From: Pseudoalteromonas luteoviolacea
GTDB taxonomy: Bacteria; Pseudomonadota; Gammaproteobacteria; Enterobacterales; Alteromonadaceae
DNA length: 64,000 bases
Direction of reading: 5' to 3'
NCBI RefSeq assembly: GCF_000814765.1
Contig: NZ_JWIC01000007.1
Coordinates: 124,001 to 188,000 of the forward strand
The position numbers and the translations under genes are program-made. How positions within the stretch are numbered: the first letter of the stretch is position 1; each line of letters opens with the position of its first letter. This document shows, in pieces, positions 29,418 through 39,541 of the stretch. The notes below the pieces were generated by a model. It worked only from the letters and a program-made list of their open reading frames with translations. It ran no database searches and was not told the DNA's origin.

Positions 29418-30137
29418 TTACCATTGTATGTTCTTACCTTGCCAGTCAATGAAGTCGACGGCACCGTTAAATTCTCTGTTGTTTTGAAAGATATTGAGTT
29501 GCTCAGCAACAAATTCAGGTTTAAATAATTTTTCTGCTGGCACATTGTTTTGAAATGGTTTTGAGAGTGCTGAGTCCGTTGTGCCAGGGTGAAACAACAT
29601 TAACTTTGCATTGCACTTGCGTCTTTGCAGTTCAATGCTAGCGGTTTTGAAAAGCATATTGAGTGCGGCTTTCGACGCTCTGTAGCTATACCATCCACCA
29701 AGTTGGTTATCTGAGATGCTGCCTATACGGGCACTGAGTGCAGTAACGACGCACGGTGTTTGTGTTGAAAGTAAGTGCGGCATAAATGCTTGCAACCACA
29801 TGAACGGGATTGTTGTATTGATATGCATGAGCATGCCAAAGTAATCAATGTCAAAAGACTCAAGACGTTTTTCGGGCATGTGGTCTTCTGTGTGCAGTAC
29901 TCCATTGCATATGCTTATCGAATGGATTGCTGGGTATATACGAGATACCCGAGTGGCCAACTCGTCAATATTCGATTTTGTATAATCGGTTTCAAATTTA
30001 TTTAGGTGCGGATGCGATGTATTTATTATTTCACGGCTTATAGCGACAACATGGTCATTGTGACGTAAGTGTAAATTGACCAGCGCTTTGCCAATTGCGC
30101 CGCTTGCCCCGATTACAACGGCCGTTTTCTGAGCCAT
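29418..30137 (-). CDS. Short-chain dehydrogenase/reductase
   Basis: Rossmann-fold NAD(P)-dependent oxidoreductase of 239 residues: coenzyme loop GASGAIGKA, a NAG-like ICNGVLH, catalytic Ser in ALSARIGS, and Y-x-x-x-K in WYSYRASKAALNML. It resembles the SDRs often annotated as C-factor/CsgA-like; substrate unknown. Four bases separate it from the flavin reductase gene downstream, so they are probably co-transcribed and may act on the same molecule. Confidence 0.85.
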   Translation of the reverse strand: MAQKTAVVIGASGAIGKALVNLHLRHNDHVVAISREIINTSHPHLNKFETDYTKSNIDELATRVSRIYPAIHSISICNGVLHTEDHMPEKRLESFDIDYFGMLMHINTTIPFMWLQAFMPHLLSTQTPCVVTALSARIGSISDNQLGGWYSYRASKAALNMLFKTASIELQRRKCNAKLMLFHPGTTDSALSKPFQNNVPAEKLFKPEFVAEQLNIFQNNREFNGAVDFIDWQGKNIQW

Positions 30138-30330
30138 GATGAAGGTACCTAACTTATGTTTTTGTAGTGTACGGTATTATTCGGGAATTGGATCACTAAA
30201 GCGTCTTTTCGCAGTTGATGTCCCTATGTGCATAAATCGTGTTGGTCAAAAAGTGTAACCAAATGGTCTTTTCATTTATGTATGTTTAACAGTATATTGG
30301 ATTGCATAAAATGTATTCAAAGGAAAGTGT

Positions 30331-32964
30331 ATGGATCAGCAATATACAAATCTTCGCCGTAATGTGAGCCTGCTAGGTGAATGTCTTGGGGCAACCATAG
30401 AACATGCTCAGGGCTCAGAATTACTTGAAAAAGTTGAACAGATCAGGCATCTCGCTAAAGCATCGAGAGGGGGCGATGATCAAGCCAGAGAAATGCTAAT
30501 CGATACGCTCAAAGCGCTTAGCAACGAAGAATTGTTGCCTGTGTGCAGAGCATTCAATCACTTCTTAAACTTGGCGAATGTAGCTGAACAATATCATACG
30601 ATATCAAAAACCGGTGCGCCTGGCGGTTCGTTTGATACGATTGAGAGCACGATTAAAGAGCTTGCCGATCACGTAGACAAAGGGACCTGTTCTCAAGCAG
30701 ACGCATTACAAGTTTTGTCTACGCTACAAATTGAACTGGTTTTAACTGCTCATCCAACAGAGGTTACTCGTCGGACAATTATCAGCAAGCATGTTGAACT
30801 CAGTGACTGTTTGAAGGAGCTTGAGAGTATAGCGTGCTCAGGTGTAGAGCGTGAAACAATTGTTTCTAGGATAGCGCAGCTCATCTGTCAAGCATGGCAT
30901 ACTAATGAAATTAGAGACAAACGCCCGACGCCACTGGAAGAAGCCAAGTGGGGATTCGCTGTAGTGGAAAATAGTTTGTGGCATGCCATTCCTCAGTTTG
31001 TGAGTGAACTTAGTAAGATGGCTAAACAGCATTTAGGCATTGATTTACCGCAAAGTTTTTCACCGATTAAACTGGCTTCTTGGATGGGGGGAGACAGAGA
31101 TGGTAACCCCAACGTCACAGCTAAAGTTACTCAGAGTGTGCTGGATCATGGGCGTTGGATGGCATTGGATCTGTATTATCGCGATCTAGATAAGCTCAGT
31201 GCAGAATTATCCATGAGCGGTGCAAATCAGTCGCTGCTGTCGCGAACTGGTGAAACAAATGAACCGTATAGAGCGTTGCTTAAAAGTTTAAAAGCAGATG
31301 TACGTGAAACCATCGACTTCTTAGAAAGTAAAATTAAAGGCTCGCCGACGTCATGCCGAGATAAAATTAAAGACACAGAGCAACTACAAACTCCGCTGTT
31401 AATTTGTTTTGACTCACTCAATGAATTAGGCATGGAAGTGGTGGCCAAAGGCTTGTTATTAGATGTTCTAAGGCGCTTGAACTGTTTTGGTGTTAACTTA
31501 TGTCAACTTGATATTCGCCAGGATTCGGCGCGTCATACAGAAGTGCTTTCAGAGCTAACTAGGTACTTAGGCGTGGGTGATTATGCTCAGTGGTCAGAGC
31601 AAGATAAACAAGCGTTTTTACTGTCTGAGTTAAGCTCTAGGCGGCCTATAATTCCAAAACATTGGCGGCCTAGTGAGTCTGTCAAAGAGGTCATTGATAC
31701 GTTTGATGTGATTGCACAGCAAGACCGCGCATCTTTAGGCATTTATATCATATCGATGGCGCAATATGCATCGGATGTACTTGCAGTTCAACTACTTTTA
31801 AAAGAGAGTGGTGTGGGATTCAATTTGCCTGTCGCGCCGTTGTTTGAGACGCTGGACGACCTCAATCGTGCCGACACGGTCATGACCGAGTTATTTAGTT
31901 CGAGCTGGTATAAAGGTCATTTGTCTCATCAGCAATATGTCATGATAGGTTATTCTGACTCTGCAAAAGATGCAGGGATGATGGCGGCCGGTTGGGCGCA
32001 ATATCGAGCGATGGAATCGCTCATTGAATTAGGTGATAAACACAGCATTAAAATGAAGTTATTCCATGGGCGCGGTGGCACCATTGGACGCGGAGGCGCA
32101 CCAGCACGCCAAGCATTGCGCTCACAGCCTCCAGGCTCATTGAAGCATGGTTTGAGAGTGACGGAGCAAGGTGAAATGATCCGTTTTAAATTTGGTCTTC
32201 CACCGGTTGCAATTCAAAGCTTGTCCTTATATGCCAGTGCGATTATTGAAAACAATTTATTCCCTCCACCAAAGCCAAAAACACAATGGCGCGAGGCTAT
32301 GGACCTGCTCAGTGAAGCGTCATGCGAAAGGTATCGCAAATATGTACGAAATACGCCAGACTTTGTGTCGTATTTCAGAAGTGCAACGCCTGAGATTGAA
32401 CTGGCCAAACTACCACTCGGCTCGCGTCCCGCAAAACGTAACCCAAAAGGGGGGATAGAGAGCCTCAGAGCCATTCCCTGGATTTTCGCTTGGAGTCAAA
32501 ACCGCCTTATGTTACCTGCTTGGCTCGGTGCAAATGAAGGCTTGAAAGCGGTTCTAAGTTTGGGCGGGGATGCCCTCATCGAGGAGATGAGTGAACTATG
32601 GCCATTTTTTAGAACTCGCCTAGAAATGCTTGAGATGGTGTTTTGTAAGGCTGATCTGTGGTTAAGCGAGTATTATGATGAGCGATTAGTGCCGGAAAAC
32701 TTACAGATCATTGGCAAGCAGTTACGTGCTGAGCTCAAGGAAACAACGGAAGAGATCTTACGCTTGGCACCAAAGGGGAGCCTATTATCAGCTCAACCAT
32801 GGGTTAAAGAATCAATATCATTACGGAACCCTTACACAGATCCGCTGAATTTATTGCAAGTAGAGTTGTTAAAAAGGACGCGAAGTACGGATGCGGATAC
32901 TTTAGATAGCGCACTGATGATAACCATGATGGGTATAGCGGCAGGTTTGCGTAATACTGGCTAG
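30331..32964 (+). CDS. ppc: Phosphoenolpyruvate carboxylase
   Basis: Anaplerotic enzyme converting PEP and bicarbonate to oxaloacetate. The full-length 877-residue protein carries [12 protein letters not shown] (catalytic His), [26 protein letters not shown] and [14 protein letters not shown], and the C-terminal end is the usual aspartate-site sequence [10 protein letters not shown]. The start ATG is preceded by AAAGGAAAG. A strong terminator follows. The upstream 190 bp hold no feature I can name. Confidence 0.97.
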   Translation: MDQQYTNLRRNVSLLGECLGATIEHAQGSELLEKVEQIRHLAKASRGGDDQAREMLIDTLKALSNEELLPVCRAFNHFLNLANVAEQYHTISKTGAPGGSFDTIESTIKELADHVDKGTCSQADALQVLSTLQIELVLTAHPTEVTRRTIISKHVELSDCLKELESIACSGVERETIVSRIAQLICQAWHTNEIRDKRPTPLEEAKWGFAVVENSLWHAIPQFVSELSKMAKQHLGIDLPQSFSPIKLASWMGGDRDGNPNVTAKVTQSVLDHGRWMALDLYYRDLDKLSAELSMSGANQSLLSRTGETNEPYRALLKSLKADVRETIDFLESKIKGSPTSCRDKIKDTEQLQTPLLICFDSLNELGMEVVAKGLLLDVLRRLNCFGVNLCQLDIRQDSARHTEVLSELTRYLGVGDYAQWSEQDKQAFLLSELSSRRPIIPKHWRPSESVKEVIDTFDVIAQQDRASLGIYIISMAQYASDVLAVQLLLKESGVGFNLPVAPLFETLDDLNRADTVMTELFSSSWYKGHLSHQQYVMIGYSDSAKDAGMMAAGWAQYRAMESLIELGDKHSIKMKLFHGRGGTIGRGGAPARQALRSQPPGSLKHGLRVTEQGEMIRFKFGLPPVAIQSLSLYASAIIENNLFPPPKPKTQWREAMDLLSEASCERYRKYVRNTPDFVSYFRSATPEIELAKLPLGSRPAKRNPKGGIESLRAIPWIFAWSQNRLMLPAWLGANEGLKAVLSLGGDALIEEMSELWPFFRTRLEMLEMVFCKADLWLSEYYDERLVPENLQIIGKQLRAELKETTEEILRLAPKGSLLSAQPWVKESISLRNPYTDPLNLLQVELLKRTRSTDADTLDSALMITMMGIAAGLRNTG

Positions 32965-33016
32965 TGCTTATGTATTATTTGTATTGCTTTATCACATATA
33001 TATAACTTGTGGAAAT

Positions 33017-33050
33017 AAAAAACCAATCCTTTGTGGTTGGTTTTTTATTT
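33017..33050 (+). terminator. Terminator of ppc
   Basis: AAAAAACCAA/TTGGTTTTTT (10-bp stem, 10-nt loop), followed by a T-rich run. Confidence 0.75.
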
Positions 33051-33153
33051 TTTACTCATTTTTAAATCTTATTTCATTGACAGCAGCGAGCTTTAAATTA
33101 AAATCCTTGCCCTCTTTATTAATTTATTAATCGATCTTTCTGCAGAGTTCTAT

Positions 33154-33522
33154 ATGTCAGCATTATCAACCAGTATTACTTATGATAAAACAACGTCACT
33201 CATCTTAATGACCGTGCGTGGCAAAGCCGGAGCTGAAGATGTGGTGAATGCTTATAAAGCTGCTAAAGCTTATTCTGAGCAACATGGTAGTAGAAAGGTA
33301 CTGGTCGACGTGTCTGAGCTAGAGCACAAGTTTGCTGCAATTGATATCGTTAATGTCATGCCTAGGGTGGCACATTACCTGACAAATATACAGATAGCTC
33401 GGGTAGTAGGGTTTGAGGGTTACATGCACGATCTCTTCTTACAAAAAGTCAAAAGATTTGGCATTCATGCAGAAAACTTTGAATGTTTTAAATCTGCGAA
33501 GGAATGGTTGAGTAACGCATAA
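33154..33522 (+). CDS. SpoIIAA-like/STAS-type protein
   Basis: 122-residue protein with an alternating strand-helix pattern: ITYDKTTSLILMTVRGKA, helix VVNAYKAAKAYSEQHG, central strand RKVLVDVSEL, and RVVGFEGYMHDLFLQKVKRFG. This is the CRAL-TRIO/SpoIIAA-like (DUF4144-style STAS) fold. No phosphorylatable Ser motif can be named and no partner kinase lies beside it. Function unknown; single gene between ppc and cdd. Confidence 0.6.
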   Translation: MSALSTSITYDKTTSLILMTVRGKAGAEDVVNAYKAAKAYSEQHGSRKVLVDVSELEHKFAAIDIVNVMPRVAHYLTNIQIARVVGFEGYMHDLFLQKVKRFGIHAENFECFKSAKEWLSNA

Positions 33523-33565
33523 AACCTGCGTAAACTGGCATGCCATATTCTATAATAATTAAATT

Positions 33566-34420
33566 ATGGTAATAATAGACAACAAAACAGAAGAATATAT
33601 TTTCGATATTGCGAAGCAATCCAATGGTACGCTCAGTGCGAATATCGTCTCCCAACTGACAGAACGGCTTCACTGTGAGCTAGAACAACTGCAACAAGCT
33701 TTATTGCCAGTCGCCGCAAAATTCTCCCAAGCACCCATCTCACAATTTCTTGTTGGCGCTGTCGCTTTTGATAAAGTGACGGGAAATATGTACCTTGGTG
33801 CTAATCTAGAGTTTAAACATCAAGCGTTATCTTTGGTTGTTCATGCTGAGCAAGCAGCCATAAATAACGCGTGGATTAATGGTGCTCAAGAAATCACTTC
33901 AATTGCGATTAACGCGGCACCATGCGGATTCTGTCGCCAGTTTATGAATGAGCTAAGCTCTGCTGGAAATTTAACAATTTTACTTCCGACTGGGACATAC
34001 TCGCTCAGTGAGCTTCTTCCTTGTGATTTTGGTCCAAATGATTTGGGTAATGCTTCGTCGTTAATGGCAAATACTGCATCTAATATTAATATCGATCTAC
34101 CTATCTCTGATGCGCTTAAACAGCATTTACGATTTGCTTATGTTCCATATACTGAGAATCTATGTGCCGCTGAGTTAGTATTGACTGATGGGAGAGCATT
34201 TTATGGCAGATACGCTGAGAATGCAGCGTACAGCCCAAGTCTGTCGCCAATGAATAGTGTTTTGAGTCAATTAGCGCTGTCTGGTGAGCAACTGGATGAA
34301 GCGGATGTAGAACAAATTACCCTGGTTGAAAGGGCTGGGTATGAGAATCAAAAATCCGTGGCGCAAGCTGTATTAACGAGCTTAAAAGGTAATGTGCCTC
34401 TCATTCACCACGTATTTTAG
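33566..34420 (+). CDS. cdd: Cytidine deaminase
   Basis: Zinc enzyme deaminating cytidine and deoxycytidine. It is the long, two-domain, dimeric form (284 residues, E. coli type): catalytic HAEQAA (His and Glu) and PCGFCRQF (Cys zinc ligands) in the first domain; the second domain (FAYVPYTENLCAAELVLTDGRAFYGRYAENAAYSPSLSP) has lost the zinc ligands, as in E. coli. It faces udp, which also acts in pyrimidine salvage. Confidence 0.95.
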   Translation: MVIIDNKTEEYIFDIAKQSNGTLSANIVSQLTERLHCELEQLQQALLPVAAKFSQAPISQFLVGAVAFDKVTGNMYLGANLEFKHQALSLVVHAEQAAINNAWINGAQEITSIAINAAPCGFCRQFMNELSSAGNLTILLPTGTYSLSELLPCDFGPNDLGNASSLMANTASNINIDLPISDALKQHLRFAYVPYTENLCAAELVLTDGRAFYGRYAENAAYSPSLSPMNSVLSQLALSGEQLDEADVEQITLVERAGYENQKSVAQAVLTSLKGNVPLIHHVF

Positions 34421-34421
34421 T

Positions 34422-34444
34422 AAAGTAGGCGCTAGCCTACTTTT
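34422..34444. terminator. Bidirectional terminator between cdd and udp
   Basis: AAAGTAGGC/GCCTACTTT (9-bp perfect stem, GCTA loop) followed by T's, overlapping the udp stop codon. Confidence 0.8.
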
Positions 34445-35201
34445 CTTGTGTCAGTAATATTTCAGCTGCTTTAATAACAACAGACACTGCACGTTTTTCG
34501 ACAAGCTGATGGTCCACATCTGGGATCTCTTGTCGAGTTCGATTAACTAAGACGCCTGCGACACACGCTGCTTTAAGTCCCAGTGCCGCACACATAGTGA
34601 ACAGGGTCGCGGACTCCATTTCATAATTCATGACGTTTAGCTTTTGCCATTCCTCGCATGAACCTTGGAAGGCTTTAGAAACATAGCCTGAGAAAGTATC
34701 GTAACGTTCTTGACCTGGGTAGAAGGTGTCACTGGAGGCAGTAATACCGGTATGGTAAGGCACACCTTCAAATTCACATGCTTGTACCATAGCTTGCGTG
34801 CTATGGAAATCAGATACTGCTGGATAAGCCAATGGCGCAAAGTGCTGACTCGCACCGTCTAATCTGACAGATGCTGTACTAACCAGAATATCGCCTTCGT
34901 CAATTTGCGGCTGGATTGCGCCAGTTGTGCCAATTCGAAGGAAAGTTTTAATACCAAGTTGAGCCAGCTCTTCAACGGCAATTGACGTAGATGGACCGCC
35001 AATCCCTGTTGAGCATACTACAACAGGTTGCTCTTTGATTGTCGCAAGGTAAATGTGAAATTCTCGCGTTTGCGCTAGGCAAATTGCATTATCTAGCTGT
35101 TGTGCAATACGCTTTGAGCGTTCTGGATCACCAGGCACGATTGCAAGTGTGGCCCCTTGAAGATCTGCTTTGGTCAACCCTAAGTGAAATACCTTTTCCA
35201 T
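34437..35201 (-). CDS. udp: Uridine phosphorylase
   Basis: Converts uridine and phosphate to uracil and ribose-1-phosphate. 254 residues with the phosphate loop [35 protein letters not shown] and [11 protein letters not shown], the uridine phosphorylase signature. The C-terminal substrate loop is slightly shorter than in E. coli. About 60 bp upstream lies a small dyad GGACA-CA-TGTCC (35259-35270) of unknown meaning. Its facing partner cdd feeds it uridine. Confidence 0.95.
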   Translation of the reverse strand: MEKVFHLGLTKADLQGATLAIVPGDPERSKRIAQQLDNAICLAQTREFHIYLATIKEQPVVVCSTGIGGPSTSIAVEELAQLGIKTFLRIGTTGAIQPQIDEGDILVSTASVRLDGASQHFAPLAYPAVSDFHSTQAMVQACEFEGVPYHTGITASSDTFYPGQERYDTFSGYVSKAFQGSCEEWQKLNVMNYEMESATLFTMCAALGLKAACVAGVLVNRTRQEIPDVDHQLVEKRAVSVVIKAAEILLTQEK

Positions 35202-35459
35202 AAAAAACCTTTTTATGTTCTAAAACGTAATGGTTAAAGTTAGCGAGTTTTAAGTACAGGACACATGTCCGCTACGTTCATTCAAGTTAACCAATTGCTC
35301 ACTTTAAAGGCGAGCTTGGTTTCAATAAAGGTAAACTTGTTACTTACGACCAGATAATATCGATTTGATCAATAAATACTTATATGAACTATTGCAATGC
35401 TTGCATGTTGGGCCTCGCTAATCTAAACCTTAATATAGCAATGTAGAGAGGACAATTTT

Positions 35460-36239
35460 ATGCCAACATCTCACTCAGTAGATAAAAATCCGGAGTTCGC
35501 ACGGTGTTTGGAGAGCAATCAGATCGCCGCTCTAGCACCATTTCACTGGCTGTCGTTAGCTTGCAAAGATATTGTTAGAGCGCCTATTCTCAGTCTCGTT
35601 TATGGTTTAGTTTTTAGCATTATCCCTGCTTTTATTATGTGGCTTGTCTTTCAGTCTGGCACGCATTTAGTGATATTACCGGCGTCAGTCGCCTTCGCGC
35701 TTATTGGTCCAGCGTTTGCTGCTGGGTTGTACGATGTTGCATGGGAGTTAGAGAAAGGACACAAACCAACATTAATACACAGCCTGAAGTCTATGTTTCG
35801 AAACCCTGCGGGTGAGTGGGGCTTTGCTATTTTATTGATGGTCATTATGATTGTATGGATGCGGTTAGCTGCCTTGATACATGCGCTATATCCAAATGTA
35901 CCCAACCCTAATTTTGAGCAACTCTCTGCTTTTTTAGCTTTGGGTTCCATAGTAGGGGGTGTGCTCATGATGGCTGTCTTTGCTATTTCGGCATTTACGC
36001 CGCAAATCATGATGGAACGCCGTGTTGATATCATGACAGCAGTCGTGTCGTCTATTCACGCTGTGGGCACCAATGTGCCTGCGATGATTGTCTGGGGATT
36101 GACGATTGTTACGCTGGTGCTCATTGGATTTTTGACTGGCGCAGCTGGATTTATCATTATAATGCCATTGTTATCCTATGCGAGTTGGCACGGCTACATT
36201 GCGATTATTAAAACCAAAAAACCTAGAGGGTACGAATAA
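35460..36239 (+). CDS. DUF2189 family membrane protein
   Basis: 259-residue integral membrane protein with about six transmembrane helices, typical of DUF2189: WLSLACKDIVRAPILSLVYGL at the start, LIGPAFAAGLYDVAWELEKG in the middle, and SYASWHGYIAI near the end. The function is unknown; similar proteins are sometimes found near cytochrome c oxidase genes, but not here. Confidence 0.82.
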   Translation: MPTSHSVDKNPEFARCLESNQIAALAPFHWLSLACKDIVRAPILSLVYGLVFSIIPAFIMWLVFQSGTHLVILPASVAFALIGPAFAAGLYDVAWELEKGHKPTLIHSLKSMFRNPAGEWGFAILLMVIMIVWMRLAALIHALYPNVPNPNFEQLSAFLALGSIVGGVLMMAVFAISAFTPQIMMERRVDIMTAVVSSIHAVGTNVPAMIVWGLTIVTLVLIGFLTGAAGFIIIMPLLSYASWHGYIAIIKTKKPRGYE

Positions 36240-36524
36240 CTAGACAGGTTCTGTGAATATTCAGCCGCTGTAAGAGAAACGCATTTCTCTCTCAGTGGTT
36301 GACTTATATTTCTGCCATGTTATATCAGCGTTATTCTTATTGTAATTTTCTCTCAGCTCAATTTATTAATTGTACATATCTTTGAATTTAAATAAGTTTA
36401 GTTTAAATGGCTTTGCAGTTCTTGAGATGACATTTGATTATATTTGGGTCGAATTCAATAGCGGATTACGTTTTTGAAGTAGAGTTAATTTAGCATGATT
36501 ATGCAAATTATTGAGGAGCACGCT

Positions 36525-37637
36525 ATGAGCAACAGCAAATCACAATACCTTGAAAAACTAGAAAATTGTTTGTGCCCACCAGGTGATGGTGTTTTTACTG
36601 TAAACACAGCTAAGGAGCGTAAAGACGCACTTAGACAAAAGCTATATGGTCAAACTGAAGGTGTTGAAGCGCTTTGGAAAGAGTCGTTACAGAATATCGA
36701 TGATAGCGAGCATAAAGCAGCGATTTTGGGTATCAGCTCAGACTGTGGCGGTGGTATTTTGCGCGGTGCAAATTGGGGGCCACTCTTTTTAAGAAGTACT
36801 TTAATAGAACAGCAACCACAAACTTCTGCGTTTGATCTCGGTGATGTGCGTGTGATACCTCATTTACTTCATGATAAGTATTTAAATGAAGGCACTATCT
36901 CAAACTGTCAAAAAGCGCTTTATCAGGACGAAAATAGTGATTACTTTGTCGCACCGCTTTCAATTACTGAAGACGTTTGCGACGGATTTTACAAGCACTA
37001 CCCTGAAAAAGGCGTGTTTGGTATTGGTGGTGACCACTCTATCAGTTACCCGCTGACAAAAGCATATTTGAAAGCTAAAAGAGAGCAGGGGAAACGCACT
37101 GCAATTATTCACTTTGACGCACATACAGACTTACTGGTAGAAAGATTAGGTATTGATCTGTGCTTTGGTTCATGGTGTACCCACATTCTTGAGTTCTTAC
37201 CTGCTCCACATCACTTGATTCAGTTCGGCATACGCTCAAGTGGTAAAGCGAAAGAACATTGGGAAGGCACGTTTGGTGTTAAGCAACACTGGGCGCATGA
37301 AATTCGCGAGCAAGGTGCAGATGCAATTGTTGCCGGTGTCATTGAACAACTTAAAGCTGACAAGGTAGATGAACTTTACGTGAGTTTTGATATCGATGCG
37401 CTTGACGAAGAGTTTGCTGCGGCTACAGGTACACCAGAGACGGGTGGTTTGACGCCAGAGGAAGCGTTGACAATCTTGAAAGCACTTGCAAAAGAGTTTC
37501 CAATTACAGGTGCTGACATGATGGAAATTGCACCGTTTACAGACAGTTCTTTAGCTGGGCAGTCAAGTTCAGAAACGACTTTACGTGAAGGGGCTAAAAT
37601 CTCTGCATTCTTAATTGATGCGATGAACAAAGCATAA
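36525..37637 (+). CDS. Arginase/agmatinase/formimidoylglutamase family protein
   Basis: Ureohydrolase-superfamily protein, about 370 residues. Mn(II) ligands are in GGDHSISYP, IIHFDAHTDLL and YVSFDIDALDEEF, all present. The N-terminal 100 residues are unlike E. coli SpeB, and substrate specificity (arginine, agmatine, guanidinobutyrate or other) cannot be settled from motifs. The start ATG 36525 has a perfect GAGGAG 6 nt upstream, so I reject the longer frame beginning at 36495. A compact G-run/C-run terminator follows. 285 bp upstream holds no gene. Confidence 0.88.
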   Translation: MSNSKSQYLEKLENCLCPPGDGVFTVNTAKERKDALRQKLYGQTEGVEALWKESLQNIDDSEHKAAILGISSDCGGGILRGANWGPLFLRSTLIEQQPQTSAFDLGDVRVIPHLLHDKYLNEGTISNCQKALYQDENSDYFVAPLSITEDVCDGFYKHYPEKGVFGIGGDHSISYPLTKAYLKAKREQGKRTAIIHFDAHTDLLVERLGIDLCFGSWCTHILEFLPAPHHLIQFGIRSSGKAKEHWEGTFGVKQHWAHEIREQGADAIVAGVIEQLKADKVDELYVSFDIDALDEEFAAATGTPETGGLTPEEALTILKALAKEFPITGADMMEIAPFTDSSLAGQSSSETTLREGAKISAFLIDAMNKA

Positions 37638-37648
37638 CACGTCTGATT

Positions 37649-37670
37649 AAGGGGGGAAGCCCCCTTTTTT
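37649..37670 (+). terminator. Terminator of the arginase-family gene
   Basis: AAGGGGG/CCCCCTT stem (7 bp, GAAG loop) followed by TTTTTT. Confidence 0.85.
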
Positions 37671-37786
37671 CCTACTTTATACTCCAGGTTGTGAGTGTAT
37701 TCACATATATCCTCTGCAAATTTCACAGAGTTGTATTTCTTACCTATAGTTTATAGACATAAACCTAGTCTGATTGGAGAGATGAG

Positions 37787-38506
37787 TTGTATCGGTGGGT
37801 GCTTGGATGCTATTTCCTTTTATTCGTAGCGGTCGCTCAGGCTAATTATACGCTTAATATCGTGACCGAAAATTTTCCAAAATTCCAATACTTAAATGGT
37901 GAGGGAGAGTTGGTTGGTAGTGCGGTAGACAAGGTAAAATCTGTCCTGGATAATTCTGAGATAAACTATCGTATTTCAGTTGAAAGTTGGACGACAGCAT
38001 ATAATACCGCTGCACGAGATGATAATACTTGTATTTTCTCAATGGCTAAAAATGAGATACGGGGTGAAAAGTTTAATTGGATTTTCCCCATTAGTAAGTT
38101 CACTACATCTTTTTATGCGCTAAAGTCGTCACAAATCTCCCTAGAATCAATTGAAGATACGAAACAGTATAAGGTTGCGGTGATTAAAGATAACTACAGT
38201 CACCAATTTTTGGTTAAAAATGGGTTTATTGAAGGGTATAACCTAGTACTGATAAATTCATTTGATCGCGTATTTGAGTTACTTGAAACGAGGCGAAAAT
38301 TTGTCGATTTGGTTATTTTAAGTGACAACCAGTTTGAGTTTAAACGTCAACATGAACCATTGAGCGAGTTATTGGAGCCAGTTTTAACTTTACACAATTT
38401 AGATACTGAACTTTACTTTGCCTGTAATAAAAGACTATCTCCCCATGTTGTTAAGAAAATCATATCGAGTTATGAGCAGTTACAAAGCGGTAAAGTCATG
38501 GAGTAA
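37787..38506 (+). CDS. Periplasmic solute-binding protein family 3, stand-alone
   Basis: 239-residue periplasmic protein: signal peptide GCYFLLFVAVAQA, then the SBP_bac_3 fold (LNIVTENFPKFQYL, VGSAVDKVKSVL, SVESWTTAYNTAARDDNTCIFSMAK). The TTG start has GGAGA nearby. No permease or ATPase lies alongside, so it may act as a sensor or an orphan binding protein, a common feature of Pseudoalteromonas and Shewanella. Its ligand is unknown. Confidence 0.78.
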   Translation: MYRWVLGCYFLLFVAVAQANYTLNIVTENFPKFQYLNGEGELVGSAVDKVKSVLDNSEINYRISVESWTTAYNTAARDDNTCIFSMAKNEIRGEKFNWIFPISKFTTSFYALKSSQISLESIEDTKQYKVAVIKDNYSHQFLVKNGFIEGYNLVLINSFDRVFELLETRRKFVDLVILSDNQFEFKRQHEPLSELLEPVLTLHNLDTELYFACNKRLSPHVVKKIISSYEQLQSGKVME

Positions 38507-38526
38507 GAGGTAGTTACCTCTTACTC
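38501..38526. other. Perfect inverted repeat between convergent genes
   Basis: GAGTAAGAGGTA and TACCTCTTACTC (12-bp arms) are separated by only two bases and include the stop codon of the binding-protein gene. It probably acts as a terminator, but the T-tract is weak. A cruciform or protein site is the other reading. Confidence 0.55.
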
Positions 38527-38534
38527 ACTTGCAC

Positions 38535-38786
38535 TTATTTAGACTGAGGGCTAGTTGGCCACGAAAAGCTGTGGAAAGTGTCTAGATAAAGTTGCTCGAC
38601 TTTTTCTCTGGCCCATGGGGTTTTGCGTAAAAATTTTAAGCTAGACTTAACCGATGGATCTTTTTTGAAGCAGTTTACATTAACGTGTTGCGCCATTTCT
38701 TCCCAGCCAAGTTCAGCTTCAAGTTTTTCCACTATATCTTGCAGTTTTACACCATGAAGAGGGTTATTTGGTTGCTGTGTACTCAT
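38535..38786 (-). CDS. VF530-family small DNA-binding-type protein
   Basis: 83-residue protein with the family N-terminus [28 protein letters not shown] and the C-terminal [19 protein letters not shown]530/DUF2132 proteins are small helical proteins proposed to bind DNA; their role is unclear. Confidence 0.85.
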   Translation of the reverse strand: MSTQQPNNPLHGVKLQDIVEKLEAELGWEEMAQHVNVNCFKKDPSVKSSLKFLRKTPWAREKVEQLYLDTFHSFSWPTSPQSK

Positions 38787-38811
38787 GTTTAAACCTAAAA
38801 TTCGCGACGCG

Positions 38812-39108
38812 CTAGTGTACTCTTATCTTACCTCTGAGATCCAGCCTTTTAGGTATCCCATCTTTGTCAAGCTGCAACCAAACGAGCTGGCTATCCGGTT
38901 GGTTGGCATATTTATGGCTACATACATAAAGTTTATCAAACTGTTTGATTAATGCGCCTTCACTGTATTGAGATGAATTGAACCAGCAAACGCGCTGTGG
39001 TGAGTCAATAAATACCCGAGGTGAATTTACTTTTGCATATACCGGCAAGCAACATAAAAAAAGTATTAAAAATGATAAAAAATTGATCTTATACATGGCA
39101 TTACTCAT
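38812..39108 (-). CDS. DUF1496/YnjH-like periplasmic protein
   Basis: 98-residue protein with a signal peptide ([16 protein letters not shown]) and the motif [24 protein letters not shown], a Cys pair around YSxGA, as in YnjH. Function unknown. ATG 39108 or 39096 could be the start. Separated from VF530 by about 25 bp and probably in the same transcript. Confidence 0.7.
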   Translation of the reverse strand: MSNAMYKINFLSFLILFLCCLPVYAKVNSPRVFIDSPQRVCWFNSSQYSEGALIKQFDKLYVCSHKYANQPDSQLVWLQLDKDGIPKRLDLRGKIRVH

Positions 39109-39288
39109 AGTCTGGGCTAATGTTTATTAGGTCGAAGTACGTTTATCGGCACTAATGTTACGGTATTAATTTAGTAATGGTAACGGCTGTTCAAAAGGAT
39201 TGTCAGCGGCAACACCGTCTGACCGATTATATTTAAATGTAAGCACAAGTCATGCCCGAATGGTAGCTTGATTGTAATAGGGGGAAGT

Positions 39289-39519
39289 ATGGCATTTGAC
39301 ACTCAGTTAATGGCGGAACTAGAACTATTGGCAAAATTTCCAAGGAGTAGTTTACACCAAGGCCTCAAAATACATAGTAGTGCGGATCAAAGCATATTAG
39401 CTGCAGCGGAGCGGTTATTTGCAAAAGGGGTAATTGATAGGCCTGATGGAGGATATTTGACAGATTTAGGCCACGACTTGCTCGCTCATATTGACCAAGT
39501 TCATGGGGCATTAAAGTAA
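39289..39519 (+). CDS. TIGR02647-family protein
   Basis: 76-residue protein MAFDTQLMAELELLAKF...AAAERLFAKGVIDRPDGGYLTDLGHDL, characteristic of TIGR02647, a winged-helix-like family of unknown role. GGGGGAAGT at about 39280-39288 fixes the start at 39289 rather than the upstream in-frame codon at 39268. Confidence 0.8.
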   Translation: MAFDTQLMAELELLAKFPRSSLHQGLKIHSSADQSILAAAERLFAKGVIDRPDGGYLTDLGHDLLAHIDQVHGALK

Positions 39520-39541
39520 CACCCCACGACCAGAACTCTAG

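Noticed and set aside
35259..35270. GGACA-CA-TGTCC dyad before udp as a regulator site
   Set aside because: Arms of five bases are short enough to arise by chance and do not match the CytR/CRP pattern.
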